56,491 nt of DNA from Candidatus Fimadaptatus faecigallinarum (GCA_018714445.1 DVNK01000058.1:1-56491), one strand, 5' to 3'. Positions 1 through 9,778 are shown, counted from the stretch's first letter. The notes: generated from the sequence alone by a model not told the origin. Numbers and translations are program-made.

Positions 1-30
1 ACACTGTGTTCTGATTTTTTGAAAAAGAAA

Positions 31-75
31 AGCACCTGCATATATCCGTTCTTTTCTCGGATAGTTGCAAGTGCT
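31..75 (-). terminator. Stem-loop with T-rich tail, probable terminator
   Basis: Two 18-nt arms (31-48 and 58-75) pair imperfectly around a 9-nt loop. Read on the minus strand the stem is followed by TTTTCTTTTTC. The gene it serves is not clear, because the nearest minus-strand gene (403-3813) has its own terminator at 341-372. It may be a backup or end a transcript that starts in 76-340. Confidence 0.6.
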
Positions 76-168
76 TGCCATCAGATAAATCCGTATTCAG
101 TTGTATATGTTCTCTAACAGAAGTTCACATCGGTATTCACACCCGGTATCAAGCCGGTGATTTACCCC

Positions 169-289
169 GCCGCATTGCTGAAACTTGCGCTACGCAAGAC
201 CAGCGCCCGCCGGCAAGCCATGGCCGCAGCTGCATTGCCTGAACTTGCGCCGCGCCCAATCAGCGCCCGCCGGCAAGCCATGGCCCATA
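169..289. repeat. Tandem array A, 2 x 60 bp
   Basis: Two copies of a 60-bp unit; CAGCGCCCGCCGGCAAGCCA recurs at 201 and 261. No gene with a ribosome binding site covers 76-402. This is the only content of that gap besides the terminators. Confidence 0.75.
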
Positions 290-330
290 ACCATTGCCAT
301 GCCGTAACGCCGCCGCAACGGCCGCGCCGC

Positions 331-372
331 CACAAAAACACCGCGGACCGCTCACACGCGAGCAGTCCGCGG
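331..372 (-). terminator. Rho-independent terminator of the nine-module protein gene
   Basis: Arms CCGCGGACCGCT (341-352) and AGCAGTCCGCGG (361-372) pair with one mismatch. On the minus strand the hairpin runs into TGTTTTTGTGG. It lies 30 nt beyond the stop codon of the gene at 403. Confidence 0.85.
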
Positions 373-402
373 CACAATCTCAATATCAATTATAGCAACA
401 TT

Positions 403-3400
403 TCAGTTTTCACCCGGGTCCGCATCCGCCGCTTCGCAATACGGACACGGCGTCAGACCCGCGTCCTCGGCGTCCTGCAACGTCACCAGGTAAGGACTGT
501 ACATGCCCGAACACGACGCACGGCTGTGATAGTACTGGCCGTTGAGCGTGCGGTAAACCCAGCGCACTACGCCCGTGGCATCTCCATCCGGCGTCAGCGT
601 GGGCATGGCCTCGGGCATGCTGGTCACGCAGTGCGGACACGGCAGCCAGCCCTCTATCACCGCATCGCTGAACAGCATCAGCGACGAATCCAGCCCCAGT
701 TCCGGACATACCTCGCTCACATGGTAGTACGCATCGCCCTCGGAGTGATACACGATTGCATATGGCAGCCCCAGATCGTCGTCAGGCGCACACTCCGGAC
801 ACGCGCTCTGCTCCCGAACCAGCGCCACCGAGCGTGCCACGCGCTGCAGCGCCAGCTCGCCTTCATATGTGCAGTCGGCCGAGCGATGGTAATACTGGCC
901 GTCCTCGGCGCTATATACGTACTCCTGCGCGAACTGCAAGCCCAGCACGGCATCGTAGTACGGCGTGGACGTCGGCCCGGCAGGTGCGCTGGCTGTCGCT
1001 TCGGGCGTCGCCGTCGGCGCAGTGCTCTGCGGCGACTGCGTCCAAGTCGGCTCTATCGTCGGTATCGCCGTCGGCGCGCCCGGATCGGTTACCGGAGCTT
1101 CAGTGGGTTCGCCGGTCGGTTCGGTTGTCGGCGCTTCGGTCGGCTCCTCGGTCGGTTCGGGCGTCGGCGCTTCGGTCGGCTCCTCTGTCGGCTCGGGCGT
1201 CGGCGCTTCGGTTGGCTCCTCAGTTGGTTCAGGCGTCGGGGCCTCAGTTGGCTCAGGCGTCGGGGCCTCAGTTGGCTCAGGCGTCGGGGCCCGGGTCGGC
1301 TTGGGCGTCGGCGTGGCGTCGGGGTGACAATACGGGCACTCCAGTGCACCCGCCGCCTTGGCCTCGCCGCGCATCATCGCCTGGCCATTGGTCATCGAGC
1401 CGCACACGCTGGCCTTATGGTAATACTGACCGCCGGCGTAGTAGACCGTCTGCTGGTCGTACTCGCTGTAATTGGGCGTAGGCGTCGGCGTGGCGTCGGG
1501 ATGGCAGTACGGACACTCGGTCAGACCCTGCGCTATCGCCTCGGCACGGGTCAGCGGCCGGCCGTCGGTCATGCCGCCGCACACGCTGGCCTCATGGTAG
1601 TACTGGCCGCCGCCAGTGTACACCGTCTGATTGTTCCAGTCGTTCAGCTGGCTCTGCAGCGCAGGATCGCTGACTATCTCCGCAAGCGGCTGCGGCTGGC
1701 ACTCCGGACAGGGCTGCTCGCCATTCAGATAAGCCGCATCGCCGGTCTCGGCCACAGCATTCTCAAGCTCAGAGCAGTCGGGGCTGGCATGATAGTATTT
1801 ACCGCCCTCCTCGTGATACACGAACACCGCCATCGGAGTGGAACCCGGCGCAGCACTCACATTGGTCACATCCGCCGCGCACTCGGGACATGCCTGCGCG
1901 CCCAGCGCCAGCGCATCGTCCAGCGCCATCGCCGCGCCGCTGCCGCCCGGACAGTCGGCCGTGGTATGATACGTATTGGTCTTCGAATCGTAATATACAA
2001 ACAGCGTCAGTTGAGTCGCCGCGGGCGTAGCCGTAGCAGCCTGCTCAGTCGCAACGGCGTCGGGCCGCAGCGTCACGCTGCCCTCAGGCAGCTGGGTCGC
2101 ACTGGCGTCGGGCGTGGCCGTGGCCGGTACGAACTCGGGCGTCTCGGTGGCCGCAGCGTCGGACGCAGTGGACAACGGCACAAACCCAAGCTGCGAGCCG
2201 TCATCCACACCCGGCTCGGGCGTGGGCGTATTCGGCACAAAGTACTGCGCCGCGTTGGATGCGCTCACCACCAGTTCGCCGTTTTTGAGCGCCTCGACCG
2301 CCTCGGGATACTCCTTGCCCACGCAGTCAGGGCAGGGATTATAGCCCGCCTCCACAGAGTGCTCCCAGGTGTCGGGATCCGCGCCCACCGTCAGGCCACA
2401 GTCCGGCATCAGGTGGAAGCGGCTGCCAGTCTCGGTATGATACACCACGTCAGGTATCGAATACGTGCCCGGTATGTTGGTCGGCGTGGGCGCCGGCGTG
2501 GCCGTCGGGGCCGCCAGCATGGATGGATCGGTTATGTCCATGAGATACGGATACTCCACGCCCACACAGTCGGGACAGGGCTTATAGCCTGCCTCCACCG
2601 AATGCGCCCAGGTATCCGGATCCGCGCCTTCGGTCAGCCCGCAATCCGGCATCAGATGGAAACGGCTGCCGGTGACAGTGTGGTACACGACCTCGGGCGT
2701 TACCAGCGGCGTGGCCGTGGGCAAGGCGCTGGGGGCCTGCGTGGGCTGCGCGGTCGGAGCCTCGGTTGGCCGGGGCGTCGCGCTCGGGCGTATCGTGGGT
2801 TGGAATTCAGGCGTAGGTTCCGCAACCGGCGCTTCGGTTGGAGCTTCGGTTGGGGCCTCGGTTGGGGCTTCGGTCGGGGCCTCAGTCGGCGCTTCGGTTG
2901 GGGCTTCAGTCGGAGCCTCAGTTGGCTCTTCGGTCGGAGCCTCGGTTGGTTCTTCAGTCGGCTCTTCGGTCGGGGTCTCGGTCGGCGCTTCAGTCGGCTC
3001 GGGCGTCGGCGACGGCAGCAGCGGATATTCGCGCTGCTTGAGCGATTCGTATATGTCGCTGAGTATGCCGCTTTCAGCACTCACTCCTGCTCCGCCCGGC
3101 CAGGCCACAACGGCCTGCGCATTAAACGTGGGTACAGGACTGGGGGCCTCGGTTGGAGCTTCGGTCGGGGCCTCGGTCGGAGCTTCGGTTGGGGTCTCAG
3201 TCGGCTCTTCGGTCGGTTCATCGGTCGGAGCCTCGGTTGGGGCTTCGGTTGGCTCTTCGGTCGGAGCTTCGGTCGGAGCTTCGGTGGCCGACAGCGCATT
3301 CTGCGACTCGGATGTCAACGCGTCGGTAGGCGCCTCGGTTGGCTCATCGGTCGGCGCGGCAGAAGGCGCTTCACTGGGTTCGGCAGTCGGCTCGGACGCC

Positions 3401-3813
3401 GGCTCATCAGTCGGCTCATCGCCCGGCGCGTTGGTGGCCGTGACTATGCCGGGGCCATCGTTGGATGCGCCGTCGTCTATCTCGAACACCTGGCGCACGC
3501 TGTCAATCAGCTCGTCGGCATATGGCTTTACGGCTTCCGTGCGGTACACCAGAGCCCAGCCCACCGCAAACACCGCCGCAAACAGCACCGACAACAGCGC
3601 CTTTACTGCGGCGGGCCACCTGAGCTTGCGCCGCCAGAGCAGTATGAGTCCCACCGGATACAGCACCGCCAGCATGACTATCGTCAAAATGGCGTACAGC
3701 ACCGGTGGCCGCCGGCGACGGCGCGGGCGATAATTGCCGCGCTTTTGCGAGCGCTCCATATACACGCCGGGCTCATGCGCGAGCACAAAGCCTCTTTTTA
3801 AAGCAATATCCAT
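403..3813 (-). CDS. Membrane-anchored protein with nine H-x3-C/C-P-x-C modules and Pro-Thr linkers
   Basis: The 1136-aa product has a basic N-terminus and two membrane helices (about 36-60 and 68-90). The rest, presumably outside the cell, alternates Glu-Pro-Thr-rich linkers with nine copies of a roughly 43-residue module. Modules start near residues 374, 456, 604, 664, 730, 789, 965, 1020 and 1085. Each has a V-Y strand, Y-H-x3-C and a terminal C-P-x-C, so one His and three Cys could bind zinc. Single copies of a similar motif are known at the end of some secreted nucleases and SH3 proteins; nine copies is unusual. I chose the ATG at 3813, 10 nt after AAGGA; ATG 3819 is possible. A longer upstream reading lacks a ribosome binding site. 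Role unknown; metal binding is inferred. Confidence 0.85.
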   Translation of the reverse strand: MDIALKRGFVLAHEPGVYMERSQKRGNYRPRRRRRPPVLYAILTIVMLAVLYPVGLILLWRRKLRWPAAVKALLSVLFAAVFAVGWALVYRTEAVKPYADELIDSVRQVFEIDDGASNDGPGIVTATNAPGDEPTDEPASEPTAEPSEAPSAAPTDEPTEAPTDALTSESQNALSATEAPTEAPTEEPTEAPTEAPTDEPTEEPTETPTEAPTEAPTEAPTEAPSPVPTFNAQAVVAWPGGAGVSAESGILSDIYESLKQREYPLLPSPTPEPTEAPTETPTEEPTEEPTEAPTEEPTEAPTEAPTEAPTEAPTEAPTEAPTEAPTEAPVAEPTPEFQPTIRPSATPRPTEAPTAQPTQAPSALPTATPLVTPEVVYHTVTGSRFHLMPDCGLTEGADPDTWAHSVEAGYKPCPDCVGVEYPYLMDITDPSMLAAPTATPAPTPTNIPGTYSIPDVVYHTETGSRFHLMPDCGLTVGADPDTWEHSVEAGYNPCPDCVGKEYPEAVEALKNGELVVSASNAAQYFVPNTPTPEPGVDDGSQLGFVPLSTASDAAATETPEFVPATATPDASATQLPEGSVTLRPDAVATEQAATATPAATQLTLFVYYDSKTNTYHTTADCPGGSGAAMALDDALALGAQACPECAADVTNVSAAPGSTPMAVFVYHEEGGKYYHASPDCSELENAVAETGDAAYLNGEQPCPECQPQPLAEIVSDPALQSQLNDWNNQTVYTGGGQYYHEASVCGGMTDGRPLTRAEAIAQGLTECPYCHPDATPTPTPNYSEYDQQTVYYAGGQYYHKASVCGSMTNGQAMMRGEAKAAGALECPYCHPDATPTPKPTRAPTPEPTEAPTPEPTEAPTPEPTEEPTEAPTPEPTEEPTEAPTPEPTEEPTEAPTTEPTGEPTEAPVTDPGAPTAIPTIEPTWTQSPQSTAPTATPEATASAPAGPTSTPYYDAVLGLQFAQEYVYSAEDGQYYHRSADCTYEGELALQRVARSVALVREQSACPECAPDDDLGLPYAIVYHSEGDAYYHVSEVCPELGLDSSLMLFSDAVIEGWLPCPHCVTSMPEAMPTLTPDGDATGVVRWVYRTLNGQYYHSRASCSGMYSPYLVTLQDAEDAGLTPCPYCEAADADPGEN

Positions 3814-3866
3814 CTGCATACCATCCTTAATAAGCAAGGGTACAAACTCCCCATTTTTCACTATAC

Positions 3867-3895
3867 AGCATACCACATTCGACATCGCGGCGCAA
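3867..3895 (-). promoter_or_regulatory. Promoter of the nine-module protein gene
   Basis: On the minus strand TTGCGC (3895-3890) and TATGCT (3872-3867) are separated by 17 nt, about 55 nt before the start codon. Confidence 0.55.
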
Positions 3896-4169
3896 CCGCC
3901 GCCCTGAAAAAACCACATTTGCGCGCCCGCCAAGTGCACAATTTGCGCGCAAAACCGGCGGCTTTCACAGCTAATGTTCGCTAATTTAACGTTTTGCGCG
4001 CCAGCATGCGCCACTGTCCAGCCCGATTCACGTCTAAACGCGAACTATGCGCTGGCCAGCACAGCTTTGCCGCACTGATTAGACGGCGTGCGTGAACCGT
4101 TTGTTCGACCCGGACATGGCGTTGCATACTGTTAACCTTTGAGAGCGGATATGTGGACATATATTCGCT

Positions 4170-4400
4170 GCCGGAGCTTTGCATCTGCTTGCGCCGAGAC
4201 CGCCTGATAGTATTTGGCTATGGCAATTATGGCACGTGGAGCTTCGCGCACGCTTGCGTCGCGACGACCTGATGGTTTTTAGCTACGACAACCATGGCGC
4301 ACGGAGCTCTGCGCCCGCTTGCGCCGTGACCGCCTGATGGCATTTGGCTACGGCAATTATGGCACGTGGAGCTTCGCGCCCGATTGTACTGCGACGGTAG
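4170..4400. repeat. Tandem array B, about 3.5 x 65 bp
   Basis: CCTGAT recurs at 4203, 4268 and 4333 (65-bp period), and the segment GTGGAGCTTCGCGC recurs within the units. The array lies between divergent promoters. I see no credible gene in 3896-5102; the small open frames there lack ribosome binding sites. Confidence 0.75.
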
Positions 4401-5102
4401 CCGGCCCGGCAGACGCCATAACCGGTCGCCAGCCTGTTTTGACAGCGCATATTCGCATATCGATAATGCGTTTGAACCCCATTGCAAAACAATGCGGGCT
4501 ACACGCATATACACCTCGGCCATGCGCCTGCGCCCCGCGTCCTGCCGTTTGTGCTGCGCATACACAGTCAATTGCGCCATTTTAACCGTAGCTACCGCGT
4601 TTCATGCATAACGTTCGGCTTTTTTGATTATACGGGGCGTTCTGACCCCACTGGTACCACTTATCGCCGGCAAAACCCGAACGAAGCCGGCTCGTGCCAT
4701 GCGCAGGCATCATGACGCCATGCGGAGCGCTACAATCGATTAGCGCTGCGCCATGTGCATGCCGCCGTGTGCGCGCGCTGCCGTGCATACTTCGCAAATG
4801 AATCTGCCGCACGTGCAAAACTCATTTATGCCGTGCTATGCGGCCCGATATGGGCTGCTTTTTAACCACCGCGCCGCCCGCCTTTCACGCGCGCTGAATC
4901 ACCCGCAGCGCCTTGGACAATCGCCATCAACCATTGCCCGGCGCCCGCTGCAACTCCGGGCTTTGTCTCCGCCAGTTGCGCTACATAGCCCGCCCGACAA
5001 GCCGCATCCCACGCCGCCGCACACCCGAAATACTGTGTGCAGTCATTCCGAATGCGACTTTAAGACTCGATTAAAAAGTTCGTGAAAAATTCGCCATTTA
5101 AC

Positions 5103-5131
5103 TTGCATAGCCGCACTTTGTGCGCTATAAT
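5103..5131 (+). promoter_or_regulatory. Promoter of serC-serA
   Basis: TTGCAT (5103-5108), a 17-nt spacer and TATAAT (5126-5131). The leader of about 115 nt to the ATG is too short for a T-box. Confidence 0.75.
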
Positions 5132-5251
5132 TATAACCAATTCCCGCTAAAGCCGGTATGCGCGCAGCCCGGCGCTGCATATCATTACACGAATATTACT
5201 TCCAGGCGACGTCAAGCCGCCGGCGGGGAGCTTGAAAGGGAGGATTATACG

Positions 5252-6334
5252 ATGGAGCGCGTTTATAATTTCGCGGCAGGCCCTTCGACGATGCCTGAAT
5301 CGGCCCTCAAAAAGGCTGCATCCGAAATGCTGTGCTACGGCGACACCGGCGTGTCGGTCATGGAAATGAGCCACCGCGCCAAGATGTACATCGAGATCTG
5401 GGACGGCGCCATGGACATATTTAAAAAGCTGATGGGCGTGCCCGAAGGCTATACGGTGCTGTTCTTGCAGGGCGGCGCTACCGCTCAGTTCGCCGCCGTG
5501 CCCATGAACCTCATCGGCATCACCGGCAAGGCCGATTACGTCGATACCGGCTCGTTCGCCAACGGCGCAATGAAGGAAGCTCAGCGCTATGGCGACGTCA
5601 AGTGCGCCGCCTCCAGCAAGGCCGACGGCTACACCTACATACCCGAGCTGACGCGCGAGACGTTCCGCCCGGATGCCAGCTACGTGCACATAACCGGCAA
5701 CAACACGATATTCGGCACGCGCTATGCCGCGCTCCCCGACACGGGCGATATACCGCTGTGCGCAGACCTGTCCTCGTGCATACTGTCCGAGCCGTACGAC
5801 GTGAGCAAGTTCGGCGTGATATACGCCGGCGCTCAGAAGAACATCGGCCCGGCCGGCCTGACCGTGGTAGTCGTGCGCAACGACCTGATGGGCCACGCGC
5901 TGCCCATCTGCCCCAAGGTGTACAACTACACCACCGAGGCCGAAAAGGAATCCATGCTCAACACCCCGCCGACCTACTCGGTCTACATGGCCAAACTCTG
6001 CATGGAGTGGCTCGACAGCGTCGGCGGCGTAAAGGCCATAGAACAGGTCAATATCGAAAAGTCCAAACTGCTCTATGACTTCATAGACAACTCCAAGCTC
6101 TTCAAAAACAACGTCGACCCGCGCTACCGCTCGCGCATGAACGTGACCTGCGTGACCGGCGACCCCGCGCTCGACGACGCGTTCGTAAAGGGCGCCGCCA
6201 AACACGGCCTGATCGCCCTCAAGGGCCATCGCCTTGTAGGCGGCATCCGCGCCAGCATCTACAACGCCATGCCGATCGAAGGCGTAAAGGCGCTCATCGA
6301 CTACATGAAGCAGTTCGAACTCGAAAACGCCTGA
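5252..6334 (+). CDS. serC: Phosphoserine aminotransferase
   Basis: Converts 3-phosphohydroxypyruvate and glutamate to O-phosphoserine and 2-oxoglutarate, the second step of serine synthesis, in the cytoplasm. The 360-aa length is typical. It opens with the family signature Y-N-F-x-A-G-P. The PLP lysine is K196 in AGAQKNIGPAG, and the phosphate-binding GGAT (residues 74-77) is present. I chose the ATG at 5252 because AGGGAGGA lies just upstream and it yields the canonical N-terminus; the frame is open further upstream without a ribosome binding site. serA follows after 18 nt, so the two form an operon. Codons here use more ATC than most of the window, which fits higher expression. Confidence 0.97.
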   Translation: MERVYNFAAGPSTMPESALKKAASEMLCYGDTGVSVMEMSHRAKMYIEIWDGAMDIFKKLMGVPEGYTVLFLQGGATAQFAAVPMNLIGITGKADYVDTGSFANGAMKEAQRYGDVKCAASSKADGYTYIPELTRETFRPDASYVHITGNNTIFGTRYAALPDTGDIPLCADLSSCILSEPYDVSKFGVIYAGAQKNIGPAGLTVVVVRNDLMGHALPICPKVYNYTTEAEKESMLNTPPTYSVYMAKLCMEWLDSVGGVKAIEQVNIEKSKLLYDFIDNSKLFKNNVDPRYRSRMNVTCVTGDPALDDAFVKGAAKHGLIALKGHRLVGGIRASIYNAMPIEGVKALIDYMKQFELENA

Positions 6335-6352
6335 CCGGCAGGAGGAAGCAAT

Positions 6353-7513
6353 ATGTATCGCATACAGACGCTCAACGAGATCTCCGGCGTGATAAACCAG
6401 GTGTTCAACTCCGATTACGAGATCGGCAAGGACGTATCCCAGCCCGACGCAATAATCGTGCGCAGCGCCAAGATGCACGACATGGAACTGCCTGATACAC
6501 TCACCGCCGTGGCGCGCGCCGGCGCGGGCTACAACAACATCCCCGTCGACAAGTGCTCACAGCAGGGTATAGTTGTGTTCAATACCCCCGGCGCCAACGC
6601 CAACGCCGTCAAGGAACTGGTCATCGCCGGCATGCTGCTGGCCGGCCGCGATATAATCGGCGGCGCCGAATGGGCGCGCACGCTCAAGGGTCAGGGCGAC
6701 AAGGTGGGCGCACTCGTAGAAAAGGGCAAGGGCCAGTTCGTAGGCCCCGAGCTCAAGGGCAAAAAGCTGGCCGTCATAGGCCTGGGCGCCATAGGTACCA
6801 TGGTCGCCAATACCGGCCGCGCACTCGACATGGACGTGTACGGCAATGACCCGTTCCTGTCGGTCGAACACGCGCTGCAGCTGTCGCGCGCGGTGCATGT
6901 CGTCAACCTTGATCAGCTGCTGGCCTGCGCCGACATAGTGTCGCTGCACGTGCCGCTGATGGATGCCACGCGCGGCATGGTCAACGCCGACTACCTCGCC
7001 CGCATGAAGGACGGCGCGGTGCTGTTGAACTTCTCGCGCGGCGAACTGGTCGATTCCGACGCGGTGCTGGCCGCGCTCAAGTCCGGCAAGCTCCGCCGCT
7101 ACGTGACCGACTTCCCCACTGACGACATGCTTTGCACCGAAGGCGTCATAGCGCTGCCCCACCTGGGCGCGTCCACGCCCGAGTCCGAGGACAACTGCGC
7201 CGAAATGGCCGCACGCCAGATCGTCGATTACCTCACCCGTGGCGCCATCGTCAATTCGGTCAACTACCCCGCCTGCGATCCGGGCACGACCGCCGGCCCC
7301 CGGCTGTGCGTGCTGCACGCCAACGTGCCCAACATGGTCGGCGCAGTGACCGGTCTGCTCGCCGGCAAGGGCATAAACATATCCAACATGGTCAACAAGT
7401 CGCGTGGCAACGTGGCCTACACCGTCATCGACGTCGATACCGCGATAGACGCGGCCACCGTCGACGCAATAGCCGCCGTGGACAACGTGTACAAGGTGCG
7501 GCTGATAGGCTGA
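6353..7513 (+). CDS. serA: D-3-phosphoglycerate dehydrogenase
   Basis: Oxidises 3-phosphoglycerate with NAD, the first committed step of serine synthesis. The 386-aa product has the substrate/NAD halves of a D-isomer 2-hydroxyacid dehydrogenase (GLGAIG at about 144-149), the catalytic Arg in NFSRGELVD (R229) and His in PHLGAST (H270). A C-terminal ACT domain (about 317-386), which in related enzymes binds serine, suggests feedback control. The intermediate ASB domain of the longest forms is absent. The ribosome binding site AGGAGG precedes the ATG. It is the second gene of the serC operon; no serB-type phosphatase is in the window. Confidence 0.96.
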   Translation: MYRIQTLNEISGVINQVFNSDYEIGKDVSQPDAIIVRSAKMHDMELPDTLTAVARAGAGYNNIPVDKCSQQGIVVFNTPGANANAVKELVIAGMLLAGRDIIGGAEWARTLKGQGDKVGALVEKGKGQFVGPELKGKKLAVIGLGAIGTMVANTGRALDMDVYGNDPFLSVEHALQLSRAVHVVNLDQLLACADIVSLHVPLMDATRGMVNADYLARMKDGAVLLNFSRGELVDSDAVLAALKSGKLRRYVTDFPTDDMLCTEGVIALPHLGASTPESEDNCAEMAARQIVDYLTRGAIVNSVNYPACDPGTTAGPRLCVLHANVPNMVGAVTGLLAGKGINISNMVNKSRGNVAYTVIDVDTAIDAATVDAIAAVDNVYKVRLIG

Positions 7514-7538
7514 CCTGGACACAGACTGCCATAAACAC

Positions 7539-7583
7539 ACCGGCGCTCGAAGCTTTGCCGCTCCGAGCGCCGGTTTCATTTTG
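7539..7583 (+). terminator. Terminator of serC-serA
   Basis: ACCGGCGCTCG (7539-7549) pairs with CGAGCGCCGGT (7564-7574), followed by TTCATTTT. It lies 25 nt after the serA stop. Confidence 0.9.
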
Positions 7584-7815
7584 GCCGGGGTAAACCGCAC
7601 GAAATACGCGCGGCCGGCCGCAACGCATGCGAGGCCGGCCAGGCAGTGCGAGCCATAACTCTAACCCGCGCGATCTCCCTGCATGTGGCAGACGAGCGCG
7701 CGCTCAGACCGTTGCGGCGGCGCGGCCGACCTTAGAGCCCATCCGGCTGTCGTTGACATGAGTGTGCAGGATACATGCCTTATAGCTTGCAGGATAAATT
7801 ATTTCGCATTTCTGC

Positions 7816-8455
7816 TTTGACATGCGACGCATTCCCGGGTACACGCTGTTTGCTCACCGCAATATAAAAGCGCGGAGCTGGGCGCTTGCGCATGGCCCCG
7901 CGCCGCCCGCTCGTGCCCGGGCAGCTGCACATGTATTTGCCGCTGCTTTGACATGCGACGCATTCCCGGGCACGCACCGTTTTCGCACCGCAATATAAAA
8001 GCGCGGAGCCGCTCATTTGCGCATGGCCCCGCGCCGCCCGCTCGCGCCCTGGCAGCTGTACATGTATTTGCCGCTGCTTTGACATGCGGCACCTTGCCAG
8101 GCACGCACCGTTTTCGCACCGCAATATAAAAGCGCGGAGCCGCTCATTTTCGCATGGCCCCGCGCCGACCGCTCGCGCCTGGACAGCTGCACATGTATTT
8201 ACCACTGCTTTGACGTGCGGCGCATTGCCGGGCACGCACCGCTTGCGTACTGCAATATAAAAGCGCGGAGCCGCTCATTTTCGCATGGCCCCGCGCCGCA
8301 CGCTCGTGCCCGGACAGCTGTACATGTATTTGCCGCTGCTTTGACATGCGACGCATTGCCGGGCACGCACCGCTTGCGTACTGCAATATAAAAGCGCGGA
8401 GCCGCACGTTTCCGCATGGCCCCGCGCCGCCCGCACTTGTCCGGGCAGGTCTTCA
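7816..8455. repeat. Tandem array C, 5 x 131 bp, each unit carrying a terminator
   Basis: TTTGACATGCGACGCAT-type starts recur at 7816, 7947, 8078, 8209 and 8340, an exact 131-bp period, and the array runs up to the end of serS. The units are about 90% alike by eye. Each holds a GC-rich hairpin plus TTTTATATTG on the minus strand (listed separately). Nothing gene-like is visible in 7584-8464. Confidence 0.92.
7860..8427 (-). terminator. Five repeated rho-independent terminators downstream of serS
   Basis: On the minus strand GCGCGGGGCC pairs with GGCTCCGCGC (one wobble) around a 14-nt loop and is followed by TTTTATATTG. Hairpins lie at about 8394-8427, 8263-8296, 8132-8165, 8001-8034 and 7870-7903. 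The first is 38 nt after the serS stop and is the likely working terminator; the rest are repeat copies. Confidence 0.75.
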
Positions 8456-8464
8456 GTCTAATTA

Positions 8465-9742
8465 TCAGTTCTTGGGCGTCAGGCGCTCCAGGCCGCCCAT
8501 GTAAGGCCGCAGAACCTCGGGTATGATGACCGAGCCGTCCTCCTGCTGGAACTGCTCGACTATCGCCGGCATCAGGCGGCTGGTCGCCAGGCCCGAGCCA
8601 TTGAGCGTGTGCACATACTCGATCTTCTTGGTGTCGGCGCGGCGGAAGCGTATGTTGCCGCGGCGCGCCTGGTAGTCGTGCGCGTTGGACACCGACGAGC
8701 ACTCCTTGTACTCGTTCATGCTGGGCAGCCACAGCTCCACGTCATACGTCGTCGCCATAGACGCCGAGCAGTCGCCCGCCGCCAGTTTGCTCAGCTGGAA
8801 GTGCAGGCCCAGCCCCTCAACCAGCGCGCATGCCTTGCGTATCAGCTCCTTGAGCATGGCGTCCGAATCCTCGGGCTTGGTGTAGCCGAACATCTCGACC
8901 TTGTTGAACTGATGGCCGCGGATCATGCCGCGCTCGCTCGCGCGGTACGTGCCCGCCTCGCGCCGGTAGCACGGCGTGTACGCAAACAGCTTGCGCGGCA
9001 GCATGCTCTCGTCGAGTATCTCGCCGCGGTACAGGTTGATCAGCGCCGTCTCGGCCGTGGGCAGCATGAACCGGAAGCCCTCCTCGTTGAGGCGATAGAC
9101 GTCATCCTCGAACTTGGGGAACTGGCCCGCCGTCAGGCCGCACTCATACGTCAGCATGTGCGGCGGCAGCATGAACTCATACCCATCCGCGATATGCGTA
9201 TTTATAAAGTAGTTCAGCAGCGCCCACTCCAGCTGTGCGCCCAGTCCGGTGTACAGCCAGTAGCCGTTGCCGCCCATCTTGACGCCGCGCTCGTAGTCGA
9301 TCAGGCCCAGGCTCTGGCACAGCTCGACGTGGTTCTTGCCCTCGTAGGGCAGGTGCGGCTTCTCGCCGAACGTGTATACCACGCGGTTGTTCTCCTTGCC
9401 GCCGGCCACCACGTCGTCAGCAGGCAGGTTGGGCAGCGCCAGCATGAACTTCTCTATCGCGTTTTCGAGTTCGGTCTGCTTTTCGTCGAGCTGCTTTACG
9501 CGCTCGGCCATGCCTTTGAGCTGCTCAAGTAGCGGCGCGGTGTCCTGGCCCTGCTTGCGCAGCGCGGGTATCTGCTTGTTGAGCTTGTTGCGCTCGGCCT
9601 TTATGCCCTCGTTTTCGGCCAGTATCGCGCGACGCTCCTCGTCCCACTTGAGCAGCTCGGTGAAGTCGGCGTCGTAACCACGCTTGGCCAGGCCGGCCTT
9701 AACGTAGTCCGGATCGCGGCGAATCAGATTCAGATCCAGCAT
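8465..9742 (-). CDS. serS: Seryl-tRNA synthetase
   Basis: Class II synthetase that charges tRNA-Ser, cytoplasmic. The 425-aa product has the N-terminal tRNA-binding long coiled-coil arm (about 25-105, rich in E, K, L and Q), motif 2 (RGMIRGHQFNKVEMF) and motif 3 (LATSRLMPAIVEQFQ). Start ATG at 9742 follows GGAGGGG at 8-nt spacing. The upstream in-frame TTG overlaps the ribosome binding site and is unlikely. Expression is probably controlled by the T-box leader at 9779-10003, so uncharged tRNA-Ser would raise it. Confidence 0.97.
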   Translation of the reverse strand: MLDLNLIRRDPDYVKAGLAKRGYDADFTELLKWDEERRAILAENEGIKAERNKLNKQIPALRKQGQDTAPLLEQLKGMAERVKQLDEKQTELENAIEKFMLALPNLPADDVVAGGKENNRVVYTFGEKPHLPYEGKNHVELCQSLGLIDYERGVKMGGNGYWLYTGLGAQLEWALLNYFINTHIADGYEFMLPPHMLTYECGLTAGQFPKFEDDVYRLNEEGFRFMLPTAETALINLYRGEILDESMLPRKLFAYTPCYRREAGTYRASERGMIRGHQFNKVEMFGYTKPEDSDAMLKELIRKACALVEGLGLHFQLSKLAAGDCSASMATTYDVELWLPSMNEYKECSSVSNAHDYQARRGNIRFRRADTKKIEYVHTLNGSGLATSRLMPAIVEQFQQEDGSVIIPEVLRPYMGGLERLTPKN

Positions 9743-9778
9743 AGTGTTCCCCTCCAAGTCATGTTCATAGGTCCTGCG

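Noticed and set aside
157-3801. Plus-strand open frame of 1214 codons opposite the nine-module gene
   Set aside because: It is the complement of the Pro-Thr/Glu codon repeats, which contain no stops in this register. It has no ribosome binding site, and its Arg/Gly-rich composition fits no protein.
5147-7600. Long minus-strand frames opposite serC and serA
   Set aside because: Shadows of real GC-rich genes; they have no ribosome binding site and His/Val/Ala/Gly-heavy translations.
7780-8732. Minus-strand frames of 100-180 codons across array C
   Set aside because: They arise because 131-bp repeats lack stops in some registers. The translations repeat the same phrases in shifted frames and no start has a ribosome binding site.
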